From: Phoronis australis
Lineage: Eukaryota > Phoronida > Phoronidae
Length of the DNA stretch: 64,000 nt
Direction: 5' to 3'
NCBI GenBank assembly: GCA_002633005.1
Contig: NMRA01000003.1
Coordinates: 415,672 to 479,671, forward strand
Positions within the stretch are counted from its first letter, which is position 1, and each line of letters starts with the position of its first letter. The notes under the pieces were generated by a model that saw only the letters and a program-made list of their open reading frames with translations, did no database searches and was not told the origin of the DNA. Position numbers and translations under genes: made by a program. Positions 40,001 through 47,292 of the stretch are shown piece by piece.

Positions 40001-43000
40001 CTGACTGAAAAAGACTTTTGGCAAGTGGAAACACGTCGTCATATTTTCTAATTTGCTTTTCTGAAGACGTATGCATATCAGATAAAAAAAACGAAATAGG
40101 AAACCATGATTATTGTTTTTATGTTAGAAGTATGTGCAATAGTTTATCCAAGGCTTTAATTCTTGTAGTGAATTCCTTGCAAGTTCTGCTCCATGTGAAG
40201 TCAACATAGATAGCAAGACAATGGAGATAACCGAACAAGCTATGAAAAAACCAAATAGGTATGTCTTTATCTTTCACACTTTCATTTGTTGTATCAAAAA
40301 CTACTGATGTTGCCACAATTACTATAGCCAAGAAACTGTCTATGACCAATACTGCACAGCTCAAGCTCATCAGTTATGTAGCTGTAGGTTGTTTCATGTC
40401 ATGGTAGTCAGGACGCTCCTCGTTGTACTGGCTATGACCACAATTTTGCTCATTGTTGTCCAGAAAGTCACATTAGCTTGATGTCCTTTGAGGAGATCAA
40501 GGTAATCCTTCTGGTGCACAGTTCTTTCCAAAAGTTGTGCTCGTGATTTCATTACAACAGCCATATTTTGAGCACGTGCTGACGTAGCTGATTTTGGTGA
40601 CCTTGACATTGTTTTCAAGGTCAGCAAGAGAATCAACGTTTTGACTTGGGGAAAATGTTGTTGGTGAGAGGTGTAAATGGCCTGCATCTCCAGGTGCCAA
40701 TCGATTTTGACTACCTTGACCTTGTTTTCAAGGTCATGACGAGAAATTCAACTTACTAGAAAAATGCTGTCGGCTCAATATCTAAAGAAGAAAGCTTTCA
40801 TCTTGCTTATATTTACATAACAAATAATTACCACCTAACATTGAAGCCTTCAAAATGTGTATATCATGGGGGGCAGCAATTGACAATTTGACAAATGCTT
40901 GCACATGTTTGAGGCTAACTAGCATGTGATCACTGGCCCCTGGTCATTGTGGTATCTATTATTTAGGTACACGTTTGAGGCAGCCCAGGCTCATATTTAC
41001 CTGCTGATGAAGAAGGACAGTTACGCTCGCTTCCTCAGGTCAGAACAATACAAGACACTTCTGACGAATGCAACTCAGCCTAACTACAAGAAAAAGTAAG
41101 TTGTGTTTGTATTGAAAATTTGATGGAAACCACCACTGTCTGACAGTTACGCAATAAACGTGTGGGGGACAGGCTGGCGTCTGTTAGTTACTCACATCCA
41201 GATATCCTTTCTAATGTAATGGAATGTCTCATGTTACTTCAGTGTACTCACATCCAGATATCCTTTCTAATGTAATGGAATGTCTCATGTTACTTCAGTG
41301 TACTCACATCCAGATATCCTTTCTAATGTAATGGAATGTCCCACGTTACTTCAGTGTACTCACATCCAGATATCCCTTCTAATGTAATGGAATGTCTCAC
41401 GTTACTTCAGTGTATGTAGAACAGTCAGTATATGTGAGCACCATTTGGGTTGTAGCTGTCATGTGATTGTTGGAATGAACAAATAGAGCTGCAACTCTCT
41501 GGTGTCTTATATTCCATATGGAGGCTTGTAACAAGTATGTCATCATATGTTTCTGATTAGCATTTATTTCTCGTATCTTGTTTTTCTGGGAGTTAGCGTG
41601 GTATCACAATGGGTTTTGTGGATTTTCCGTACAATTTCAGAATTTATATGAAATTTTGAAATCCAAAAATCAGTTCAGTGTTTGTGGGAAACACATGAGT
41701 TGTGTATTTTTAAGTATCGGGTTACTGCGATGCCTTCTGCAAAATAGGCGGTATTTATACCTCTTACACACGTGCTGTTTTCTTCAGGTTCTTTGGGTTC
41801 GCCGGTTCCAGAAAGAAGAGTCCCAACCCCAGTCCTAACCCAGCAAGACGGCGCAGTAGTACATCGAGTGGCGGGAGTACACAGAGGATGTCTGAAGGCA
41901 GCTTACCTAGCAGTGTGCCTGATGTGAAGGGAAAGCACTCGTACAGTACTGGTAACATACAGGAGCTAGATAGTGAACAGCCAATACTACGGTGCGCACC
42001 GTCTTGTAATAACTTATCGTTGTTATTATTGTGTGATGTCATATTGACTCGTCCCTGTTCACAGTAGCTAATGTACAACAGACATGGTCCATTTATGTAC
42101 TTGTATTGAGGTCAGACTGCCACACACAGGGCTGCCAACTGTTACAGATTTATCACTATTCTACGTACGTTTTATAAAAAATCAGCTGAAAGCAAAAAAT
42201 ATCCTTAAAATCATTGGAGTTTTGAAGCGCCAGAAAAATGACGATTGAGGCAGAAAACACTCTGGAAGATGACGGAAATAATCAAGAACACAAGATCGGT
42301 CCTGACCAATGAAACACATCCTGAGTACCAAAGTATTTCTCTTTCGTGATTGGTCATTTACAGTTACTTTGTGAAAGACTGACCAATGAAAAATGCACTT
42401 ACTTGGCTTAATGCATTGTTGGACTTACTTGGCTTTGCATTTTTTTGCTTTGGACATACTGTTATGTCAGTATGTCAAGAGCAGAAATTCTGAGACAAAT
42501 ATTCTGAGAAATTAGATTAGAAAACGAGGAAAAAGAATTCACCATGCTTCAACACGATGACTTCGGCACATTGCATACACATTGGCTTTGATAAGGAAAT
42601 ATGAAGATTTGCTGGACCATGGTCCATTAGCAAGAAATAATCCACGCCAATGGCTAAAAGCCTGAAAACATTTATGTGATGACCCGAGTTATTACGTAAA
42701 TTATGTCATTTCTTGGTTAAACACGATATGAAACTGAAAATTGTTGTTTTTAGATGTATCAAAGCATCTTTTGAAATTTGATTTTCTGAAAACGCCGGAA
42801 AATATGAATTTTAAACACGAGGGTTGCAGATTATGTGCTTAATGGGTTGGTAGCCATGGAGACGGTACAATCATATAGAGGTACTTGTAGCAACAGATAT
42901 TGACATTGTATTTTTGCTAATGTACTGCACCACGTAATGTTCCCTAAAATTGTGTTGCTGGTGCCCAGCCCAGGTTATGAGTCAAAATGTATTCTCATGG

Positions 43001-45838
43001 GTTGTTCTGCAAACGTTGTGCATAGCTGCTCATTTCCAACATTAAAATCTGTAGTTGCCACCAGTGGAACAGTTACCTCATAGATTAGTCCTACCTAGTT
43101 GTGCTCTGGCTGTGGTTCAATGTTTTGCCTGTTGGAATAATTATAGAGCAATATGACATTGCAGCTTCATGCGAAGTGGGTCAGTCATGTGGTCTTGAAG
43201 CTGGAACAATCGCCAGTCACACTGTTCACGTACAGTTACAGTACACGCCAAGAGTCATCAGACAAAATACTGTTCCCCGTCATGACGAGTAATTCCACTT
43301 ACAGTGACAATGATGAATATGGATCCTTCATGACTAGTCATTCTGCAGTTGATCTCTTCCCATAATCTTCCCATGCCTGGTCATGTTACACAGCCAATGT
43401 GATGTTGAATTCCTCTTGCACTCAGTCGTCACGATAGGAAATAACCGATTTTCAAAATAGCCACTCTGTATTGAATTTCACTTTCCCACCAGATAGTGAT
43501 CAGGTTTTTGGTGGACAGGGATTCAGCACCATCCAGAAATCCCGTTTTTCTCCTATCATAATGCCGGCAAATTTCCACTGCTTTGCAGTAAGGTGTACTG
43601 ATGACTCACAAAAAACGGCAATCCTCTTGAAATACACCCATGGATGAACGACATCATGCTCCATACATTTCCCATTGCGAAGAAAAATCTGTGGCTGCGA
43701 CTGATAAAGCGGGAGAATTTTGAGCCCAGCTTATTCCTTGCTCTTGCGAGTATTTCATCACTTCTGGGACTTTATAAAAGCAAAAATCAGGACTTCCTCC
43801 AGAGTATTAGGTAGTGTGACTACCAGTAGTCTTGAATTTCTGAGTCGAGATCAAGCGAAAGTGTCTTTCGCATTGTTTTTGTAATAAAGAGCGTCAGTTT
43901 GAAAAGTCTGCTATTCCAGGTCATTTTGTCCATTACTTCTGGCGTGTGCTGATACATAATGTTTTAAAGAAAACCTGTCCATTGGGTGGCCTGGTTCTGT
44001 TCCTTATATTAATTATTCAGTGTTGGCCTAAGTTGCTCCTCATATCATCTAGCCACAATTTTTTCACTAAGAATATTATTACATAGGTTGTATTTACACA
44101 GAGCATGTTACTTTTAAGGAAAGCTGTTAGGTGTTGCTGTCTTATCTGATTTATTTTTATCCTTGCATGCACCTAGTTGTGATTAACACTGTGCAGTCCA
44201 TGTCCAGTACTGTCAGTATGTCACATGTTAGTCCTCTCTACAGGGGGTTTATTCGCTCACGTAACAAAAGGCACAGCGTATGCAGCACTGGTAGCAAGTA
44301 AGATTTGGTTTCTATTAATTATTTTGTTAATATTGATGATTTCTATTAACTGATTTCCATTAACTTTTTACTTTATTTCAATAACTTGGTTTCCATTGCC
44401 TACTGCCTTTACACCAGCGTTTTGATTGTTTTTGATTTGATTTTATATCTGTATTTGTTTGGAGTCAACAGTTGGTGTTAAATCAATGTTAGGCGTGGCT
44501 TCACATCTTGCTATTATTGTTGGAAACTTCTTTTATTTTAACGCTTGGTTTCTTCAGTTCGTTTTTTGCATATTTTCGTCAGGAACTGGCGTAGTATTGG
44601 GATTTCACTTTTCCTCAATTGTTTCTATAGCAACAATTGGCCGAGTATGTTGCTGTTATTAGTAACTCTTGTTGCTTGCATTATGCTGTACATACAGCAC
44701 TCTTCCCTTGTCTAGTAAGCTAAGTACATTCATAAGTACATTCATTGTTACTCATGTGTTCCACATAATGTTACAGCCAGTCCTCACACTATGCTTTACT
44801 CTATGCTGTTTCCACTTCATTTCTCTGTAAAGCTGCCATAAACCTGACCTCCATCACGGAAACGGCAATAGTCTGATATAACGTGCCCGTATTTTGAGAA
44901 CCAGTTTACGCCCGTTATTCAGTGGAGAAAACTGGTTCTCAAAATTCGGTCACGTTATATCAGACCATTACCTCAGAAACTACTCATCTAGACCTCTTAC
45001 CATTATGTAACCGGTCATCTATTGTTCCTCAGTCAATTTAGGCACTATTTCTTTGCTCGGAGAGAATTAAAGATTCGCGATTGCTAGGAACCAAGCTGTA
45101 CAAGTGGGCTTGTGATGGTGGAGCGTTTTATGCGCCGAGCAAAAATGAACCTTTTTACTAAGCACATTAACTACTTCTCATCTGTGTTAGGAACACATCG
45201 AGACCATAATCTGATAAATGGTCCAATTTAAAAGCTCATTTCTTTCACGGAAAACAGGTTTATAGCCGTTTCAAGTCATCGCGTGTGATTGTGTTTGAAA
45301 AAAATTGCGGTGTAAATCCTTTATTCATTGTCATAGCTAATCTAGTGTGCACCATGGTAATTGCATCATTTAACACAAAATATGGTGGACATGCAAAATA
45401 GTGTTATACCTTCTCAGACAAAAGAATGATCAAGAAATTTCTATTTTTGGGTAAATTTAAAAAAGACACCAATTAGTAAAATTTCCTTTCTTGCAGCAAG
45501 CCTTTGAAATTAGAAAATAGACAAATATTGGTAAATATTTTGTGGGAAATATTTGTAGAATTACAAACATTACATGCCCAGTCTGCAGGTAGTGTGATTC
45601 ACCTGACTTATGTGTTAGTGTTTGCATCAACTCTTGTTGCAGTCGGTCATTTGGCAGGTCACCGAGAGTGTCCTCACCGTCGTCTCAACTCAACAACCAC
45701 ACTCTAAGTGTTCCTGGAGAGGTTCTGACCAATCACCAAGAGACCTGCCTGACTGTGAGTGTGCGAACAGACCCAAGCAATATGGTGGTTGCAGTACCAA
45801 ACGTGGGCATCAATCACGTGACACCGTGGGAAAATTGA
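11310..45838 (+). CDS. RGS9: RGS9/RGS11-type regulator of G-protein signalling (gene span, 16 coding exons)
   Basis: This is a GTPase-activating protein of the R7 family, R9 branch. In known members it acts on Gi/o alpha subunits (transducin for RGS9) as an obligate dimer with G-beta-5. Coding exons: 11310-11339, 27577-27673, 29988-30148, 30469-30520, 32132-32196, 33093-33169, 34663-34744, 36065-36157, 36578-36639, 38415-38528, 39521-39724, 40169-40258, 40967-41095, 41788-41991, 44244-44297, 45643-45838. All junctions are AG/GT, all phases match, and the total is 1710 nt (569 residues plus stop). Domain order is DEP, DHEX, GGL, RGS, then a Ser/Pro-rich tail. RGS-box words [11 protein letters not shown] and [11 protein letters not shown] fit RGS9/11 better than RGS6/7. 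Human RGS9 is about 670 residues and RGS11 about 470. One ancestral R9 gene is as likely as a true RGS9 orthologue. The first exon and the two tail exons are the least certain parts. Confidence 0.9.
12480..12502. repeat. ATTAA microsatellite
   Basis: Four perfect ATTAA units. Confidence 0.9.
12996..13051. repeat. CA microsatellite
   Basis: About 28 CA units with a few interruptions on the left. Confidence 0.97.
13930..14180. repeat. Degenerate tandem repeat, unit about 45 bp
   Basis: Repeated ATATCAGTTTGGTAAATATG and AGGCCTGAGA-like words at roughly regular spacing. Confidence 0.6.
16000..16490 (+). repeat. Dispersed repeat family B, copy 1
   Basis: It aligns collinearly with 21965-22455: TTTTTCTCGGCTTCGGCAAA, TGGATTTCGCTGAAACTTTC, ATGAATGTACCTTTCTTAAA and TATACTTTTACTAGTTGACA. 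No coding capacity is visible. Confidence 0.85.
17000..17047. repeat. TG microsatellite with GTGC interruptions
   Basis: About 24 units of TG with a central GTGCGTGCGT segment. Confidence 0.97.
17521..17840. repeat. 32-bp minisatellite with 64-bp higher-order pattern
   Basis: Units of CATGCCATGTTAGTGTGG and CTGCATAATCATT or CTGCATGACTGTT alternate, so two unit types recur as 64-bp pairs. About ten units. Confidence 0.9.
18752..19092. repeat. Element bounded by inverted CATCGGTGGCAGTA repeats
   Basis: CATCGGTGGCAGTA near 18753 recurs in reverse complement (TACTGCCACCGATG) at about 19079-19092. The 340-bp unit may be a small non-autonomous DNA transposon. No flanking duplication was confirmed. 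Confidence 0.5.
19130..19290 (-). repeat. Dispersed repeat family A, partial inverted copy
   Basis: Its reverse complement shows AGTTCCTAACAGC, TTTCTGAGGTACG and AAATTTGGCCAAA, in the order of the right end of family A. Confidence 0.45.
19293..19440 (+). repeat. tRNA-derived SINE
   Basis: It contains an A-box-like TGGCCTAGTGTGATGG and, 34 bp on, a B-box-like GGTTCGAGTCG, then a non-tRNA tail. It lacks a tRNA acceptor-stem pairing, so it is a SINE, not a tRNA gene. Confidence 0.7.
19451..19540 (+). repeat. 86-bp SINE-like element, copy 2
   Basis: CCAGGTGATCAGTGCAATGG, GCCCACAAGCGCGGCC and CCGCCTGCAATTATTTTTTT match the element at 38574-38659 over its full length. Confidence 0.8.
20345..20790 (+). 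repeat. Dispersed repeat family A, copy 3
   Basis: It shares GCCTTGTTGACAA, GCCTGTAGAAT, AACATGACCATATTT, CTGTTACACATTTCTAAATT and CATTAAAAGTCCTTAT with the 31155-31625 copy. Confidence 0.7.
21757..21905. repeat. Duplicated GC-rich repeat unit (2 copies)
   Basis: Two adjacent ~75-bp units carry GCACTGAAAAAAGTGG or ACACTGAAAAAAGTGG, then AGCCCCC runs and TACCGCC or TGCCGCCCATG. The G- and C-runs of each unit are mutually complementary. Confidence 0.75.
21965..22455 (+). repeat. Dispersed repeat family B, copy 2
   Basis: Collinear with 16000-16490; same blocks TTTTTCTCGGCCTTGGCAAA and TGGATTTCGCTGAAACTTTC, ending TATACTTTTACTAGTTGACA. Confidence 0.85.
23117..23620. mobile_element. MITE-like element, about 504 bp
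   Basis: It starts AGGGCCTTTCATAG and ends GTGCGAAAGGGC, imperfect inverted termini, and is flanked by TTTTA on both sides (23112-23116 and 23621-23625). Inside, TATGAACGGT and GTTAACTTC words recur. No transposase frame, so non-autonomous if real. Confidence 0.6.
24207..24293. repeat. Hairpin with 38-bp stem (microRNA-like or small foldback)
   Basis: 24207-24245 pairs with 24257-24293, loop about 11 bases. The best part is GCATTATCAAGG against CTTGATAATGC. See findings. Confidence 0.7.
27577..27673 (+). CDS. RGS9: RGS exon 2: start of DEP domain
   Basis: The acceptor is tatttacag and the donor GTGTGT, leaving phase 1. It reads [16 protein letters not shown]...IPCAFTG, the conserved lead-in to DEP of R7-family RGS proteins. 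The opening ATG is probably internal, because relatives carry about 10-20 residues before it; see exon 1. Confidence 0.9.
28640..28745 (-). repeat. tRNA-like SINE fragment
   Basis: On the - strand it reads GGTCTCGATGGCTCGATCAA and then GGTCCCGCATTCGAGCCCC, resembling A and B boxes of Pol III promoters. It has no complete tRNA fold by eye. Confidence 0.4.
28815..28996. repeat. 36-bp tandem array, about five units
   Basis: Units contain TTTCGGGTGGATTTGACTTA and AGTGGAAGTTCCCCAG. 36 is a multiple of 3, so the - strand is open and would repeat the 12-residue word [12 protein letters not shown]. It sits in an intron with no splice support. Confidence 0.92.
29988..30148 (+). CDS. RGS9: RGS exon 3: DEP domain core
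   Basis: The acceptor is tctcaccag and the donor GTAACA, phase 1 to 0. It encodes [20 protein letters not shown] followed by [12 protein letters not shown] and ending LYRFQ. This is the DEP fold that binds membrane anchors (R9AP for RGS9, R7BP) in vertebrates. Confidence 0.95.
30469..30520 (+). CDS. RGS9: RGS exon 4: DEP end / DHEX start
   Basis: This short exon follows a tatttcag acceptor and ends before GTGAGC. It reads [17 protein letters not shown], matching the invariant (T/S)PYFWP...DTDY segment of R7-family proteins. Phase 0 to 1. Confidence 0.95.
31155..31625 (+). repeat. Dispersed repeat family A, copy 4
   Basis: Blocks GCCTGTAGAATGGGATCTTT, CACGTGACCAAATTTGATG, AAGTCTCAAAATGCTGTTAC and CCCAAATTAGCCAG follow the order of the other copies. 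Confidence 0.7.
31832..32095. repeat. 32-35-bp tandem array beside RGS exon 5
   Basis: About eight units of GTGCTGTGTACAGTATGGAA and TAAGGTGAAAATG. Units of 35 bp on the left change to 32 bp on the right through loss of a TTG-type triplet. It ends about 36 bp before the exon 5 acceptor. Confidence 0.9.
32132..32196 (+). CDS. RGS9: RGS exon 5: DHEX helices
   Basis: The acceptor is tctccttctag and the donor GTAGGT. It reads [14 protein letters not shown]...EDYEQ, matching AIYLAKRNIKKK...EEYE of RGS9. Phase 1 to 0. It lies about 40 bp after a tandem array (31832-32095). Confidence 0.95.
33093..33169 (+). CDS. RGS9: RGS exon 6: DHEX helices
   Basis: The acceptor is aaaatttcag and the donor GTGTTT. 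It reads [20 protein letters not shown] then AEEQV, matching the KW(D/E)F(V/I)(I/F)MQA motif of the family. Phase 0 to 2, with Arg split across the junction. Confidence 0.93.
33195..33250. repeat. 18-bp triplicate next to the exon 6 donor
   Basis: Three units of GCCTGGTCACATGATCCA-like sequence start 26 bp past the donor. They read AWSHDP in frame with the exon but lie after the donor. Confidence 0.9.
34663..34744 (+). CDS. RGS9: RGS exon 7: DHEX end
   Basis: It reads (R)[20 protein letters not shown] then WRVHRPP, the conserved D(S/C)QE(R/K)A(F/Y)W.VHR segment. The acceptor AG follows a weak pyrimidine tract (tttcatgaaaag); the donor is GTAATT. Phase 2 to 0. Confidence 0.93.
34745..36064 (+). 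other. RGS intron 7
   Basis: No exon is supported. A 36-codon open stretch at 35305-35412 is noted in findings. Confidence 0.5.
36065..36157 (+). CDS. RGS9: RGS exon 8: linker between DHEX and GGL
   Basis: The acceptor is gttttgcag and the donor GTAATA. It begins [10 protein letters not shown], like PGMDNVLDYG of RGS9, then runs through a Lys-rich stretch to HTE. Phase 0 to 0. The frame stays open past the donor to 36273, but that part shows no family similarity. Confidence 0.85.
36578..36639 (+). CDS. RGS9: RGS exon 9: GGL (G-gamma-like) domain
   Basis: This 62-nt exon follows a pyrimidine-rich acceptor (cactacactccttgtag) and precedes GTAAGC. It reads [20 protein letters not shown] and, joined to exon 10, continues [10 protein letters not shown]. 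This aligns without gaps to the RGS9 segment YYQQALMR...SLGGIVKYSEQF. GGL binds G-beta-5. Phases 0 in and 2 out both match the neighbours. Confidence 0.88.
36640..38414 (+). other. RGS intron 9
   Basis: AT-rich. Holds a 31-bp direct duplication (37944-38005); nothing else recognised. Confidence 0.6.
37944..38005. repeat. 31-bp direct duplication
   Basis: Two identical adjacent copies of AACCTCATGATGTATTTGAA plus CCCACAGTCTC. Confidence 0.95.
38415..38528 (+). CDS. RGS9: RGS exon 10: GGL end and linker to the RGS domain
   Basis: The acceptor is ttattttcag and the donor GTATGT. It reads [20 protein letters not shown] then [17 protein letters not shown]. The PSNPW(I/M)..D...W motif is invariant in R7 RGS proteins. 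The linker before the RGS box has the same length as in human RGS9. A short SINE-like insert lies 45 bp after the donor. Confidence 0.95.
38563..38670 (+). mobile_element. 86-bp SINE-like insertion with 11-bp target duplication
   Basis: The element 38574-38659 starts CCAGGTGATCAGAGCAATGG and ends in CCGCCTGCAATT plus a T-run. It is bounded by TATGATAGACT at 38563-38573 and 38660-38670. The duplication defines its ends exactly and implies target-primed or similar insertion. Confidence 0.85.
39521..39724 (+). CDS. RGS9: RGS exon 11: first two-thirds of the RGS box
   Basis: The acceptor is ataattctag and the donor GTATGT. It holds [36 protein letters not shown] and [10 protein letters not shown], the N-terminal helices and G-alpha contact surface. 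WEACE.LKYG is typical of RGS9/RGS11. Phase 2 to 2. Confidence 0.97.
40169..40258 (+). CDS. RGS9: RGS exon 12: RGS box, central loop
   Basis: The acceptor is aattcttgtag and the donor GTATGT. It reads [20 protein letters not shown] then [10 protein letters not shown], matching FLAPGA...NIDGKTMDIT of RGS9. Phase 2 to 2. Confidence 0.95.
40580..40760. repeat. Two related segments with GTTTTCAAGGTCA
   Basis: GACCTTGACATTGTTTTCAA and TACCTTGACCTTGTTTTCAA occur about 110 bp apart, each followed by GGTCA and an AATCAAC or ATTCAAC word. Confidence 0.6.
40967..41095 (+). CDS. RGS9: RGS exon 13: end of RGS box
   Basis: The acceptor is tattatttag and the donor GTAAGT. It reads [20 protein letters not shown] then [12 protein letters not shown], the last RGS-box helices. 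It ends in a basic NYKKK. Phase 2 to 2. A 56-bp tandem array begins about 90 bp downstream. Confidence 0.96.
41189..41415. repeat. 56-bp tandem array, four units
   Basis: Units of TACTCACATCCAGATATCCT and TTCTAATGTAATGGAATGTC are nearly identical, which points to recent expansion. In the intron after RGS exon 13. Confidence 0.95.
41788..41991 (+). CDS. RGS9: RGS exon 14: Ser/Arg-rich C-terminal tail
   Basis: The acceptor is gttttcttcag. It opens [20 protein letters not shown] and continues through Ser/Gly-rich sequence to DSEQPILR. The GTGCGC donor at 41992 leaves phase 2 and joins exon 15 in frame. If it is not used, the frame runs on to TAG at 42065-42067, giving a short alternative C-terminus. 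RGS9 and RGS11 tails are poorly conserved, so similarity gives little help here. Confidence 0.8.
41992..42067 (+). CDS. Possible read-through extension of RGS exon 14 to a stop codon
   Basis: Past the weak GTGCGC donor the frame stays open for 24 more codons and ends in TAG. If the intron is retained, the product would have a short tail ending RPCSQ, about 505 residues in all. That resembles the short (RGS9-1-like) versus long (RGS9-2-like) forms of vertebrate RGS9. No poly(A) signal was checked in detail here. Confidence 0.3.
41992..44243 (+). other. RGS intron 14
   Basis: The first 76 bases are open in frame with exon 14. The rest shows no supported exon. Confidence 0.5.
44244..44297 (+). 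CDS. RGS9: RGS exon 15: basic tail segment
   Basis: The acceptor is gtcctctctacag and the donor GTAAGA. It reads (R)[17 protein letters not shown]. Phase 2 in and 2 out fit exons 14 and 16 exactly. It is short and not recognisable by family motif, so it rests on splice sites and frame. Confidence 0.65.
44868..44969. repeat. Foldback with about 40-bp arms
   Basis: AGTCTGATATAACGTG and ATTTTGAGAACCAGTTT at the left recur in reverse complement at 44928-44969. Three or four mismatches, 20-base loop. In RGS intron 15. Confidence 0.85.
45643..45838 (+). CDS. RGS9: RGS exon 16: last coding exon, ends in a PWE motif
   Basis: The acceptor is actcttgttgcag, phase 2 in. It reads (N)[18 protein letters not shown], later [17 protein letters not shown], then TGA at 45836-45838. 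The PWE ending resembles the VICPWESL end of the long human RGS9 isoform as I remember it, supporting both the exon and the RGS9 assignment. The middle is Ser/Pro/Thr-rich and likely disordered. Confidence 0.72.
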
Positions 45839-46153
45839 GTTATACGGTAATTACCAGAGTGCTGACAGTGGATCGCAAGGTTACGAGCCACTTCTAGTAT
45901 TTCTAGTCTCAACACAGTGTTTTTAATGGACAACTGTCATTTAATGCATGTTTAAATTTCACTGTACAATCTTTTTAGTGCAATTACGTGTTTCAAATTT
46001 TAAGACGAAACTGTGAAATTTTTATCTCTGAATCTCTGGATGCCTTTCCTCTTATTGTGTTATGTAATAGGAATTATTCATTTTGGGGTAAGTGCAGGTC
46101 TTCTAGACCTAGGTTGGAAACATGATGCCAAACTTCAAGTCCATACTAATACT

Positions 46154-46211
46154 CATCGCTGCTGTAGAACGGTCAGAGTAAGCATCGCTGCTGTAGAACG
46201 GTCAGAGTAAG
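46154..46211. repeat. 29-bp direct duplication
   Basis: Two identical adjacent copies of CATCGCTGCTGTAGAACGG plus TCAGAGTAAG. Confidence 0.95.
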
Positions 46212-46841
46212 CAGGTTGCAGGGCACAGACAGCTGCTTATTACTTTGCTGCTTTTTATCATTTCCTGTTGCTTTGGAAGGTAATCATTTTGCGCCTCCTC
46301 GTGCGATTGCTTCATCATGCAGCTCCACCTTTGGATCAAATTATCTTTTTAGTTCCCTTGCAGACAAATGTCTGCGCTAAAGCTGGGTTTGACTGCTCCT
46401 GGAACTTTTGTTAGTGGTTTGTTGAGCTTAAGTGTGCATTGTATTTATTCTGGACAATCATGGGTCAGTGTATTTATGGATGTTGAGCTTGATAACGTAG
46501 TTGATAAATGTGTTCTGAAAGTACTCGCTCTATAGTTACTGACGAAGACGTGGTAAAAGATTTGCTGCAGATGGTTGGATTTAGTAGGCATGTTTCATTT
46601 GAGGTACAACTGTTTAATCGCATTAACTCAAGAGTGTTAAAAGGAAGGCTATGTACAATCAGTTTGTAATTGTAATTTCAGGTAAATCTGCTAAGTGTAG
46701 TTATTGTTGATTAATTTATATTCGTCACACTTTGTGACTATAGCTGTATTACATTATTTTACACTACATTGCTGTTCCATTATGTATGAAGATGATTGTA
46801 CACATCGTGTATAAACAAGACAAAAATATAGGCCTGAGTTT

Positions 46842-46907
46842 TACAAGGATAACTTGTTCATCTGTTCTGGATAACACAAGGATAACTTGTTCATCTGTTC
46901 TGGATAA
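46842..46907. repeat. 33-bp direct duplication
   Basis: Two identical adjacent copies beginning ACAAGGATAACTTGTTCATC. Confidence 0.95.
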
Positions 46908-47286
46908 CACAAGGAATGTCACTTGACTACAGATTTTTATTGCAACGTTCTTATTTTACTTGCTACAGTGGGTTAGCAAAATGTTTCGTTTGCCATCAAA
47001 ATCAGTCAATACTCGTGATTTAGAAAGAGTCAGCATTCTCATGAAAAAGAATCTACTTTGTGTGTATTGTGTTCATATTGACAACTATCCTGATTGGTGA
47101 ATACTGTTGTACCGTCTTTGTATCCTTCAGATCTATCACTACCTCTAGGACCATTGGTAAGTTACCAAGTGATGTTAATTACAAGAGATTGTTTTGTGAG
47201 AACATTTGTGTACTTTTATGCTAGGAATCTCTATCCGATTTGTGCAATATACATATAAATATACATATATATATTATTAAAATCAA

Positions 47287-47292
47287 AATAAA
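47287..47292 (+). terminator. Candidate poly(A) signal for the RGS gene
   Basis: AATAAA occurs about 1.45 kb past the RGS stop codon. The surrounding DNA is AT-rich, so chance occurrence is likely. No transcript end can be inferred from it alone. Confidence 0.2.

Noticed and set aside
47131-47157. Short stretch between a ccttcag acceptor and a GTAAGT donor after the RGS stop
   Set aside because: The splice sites look real and the phase fits exon 15, but it encodes only nine residues and no downstream partner was found.
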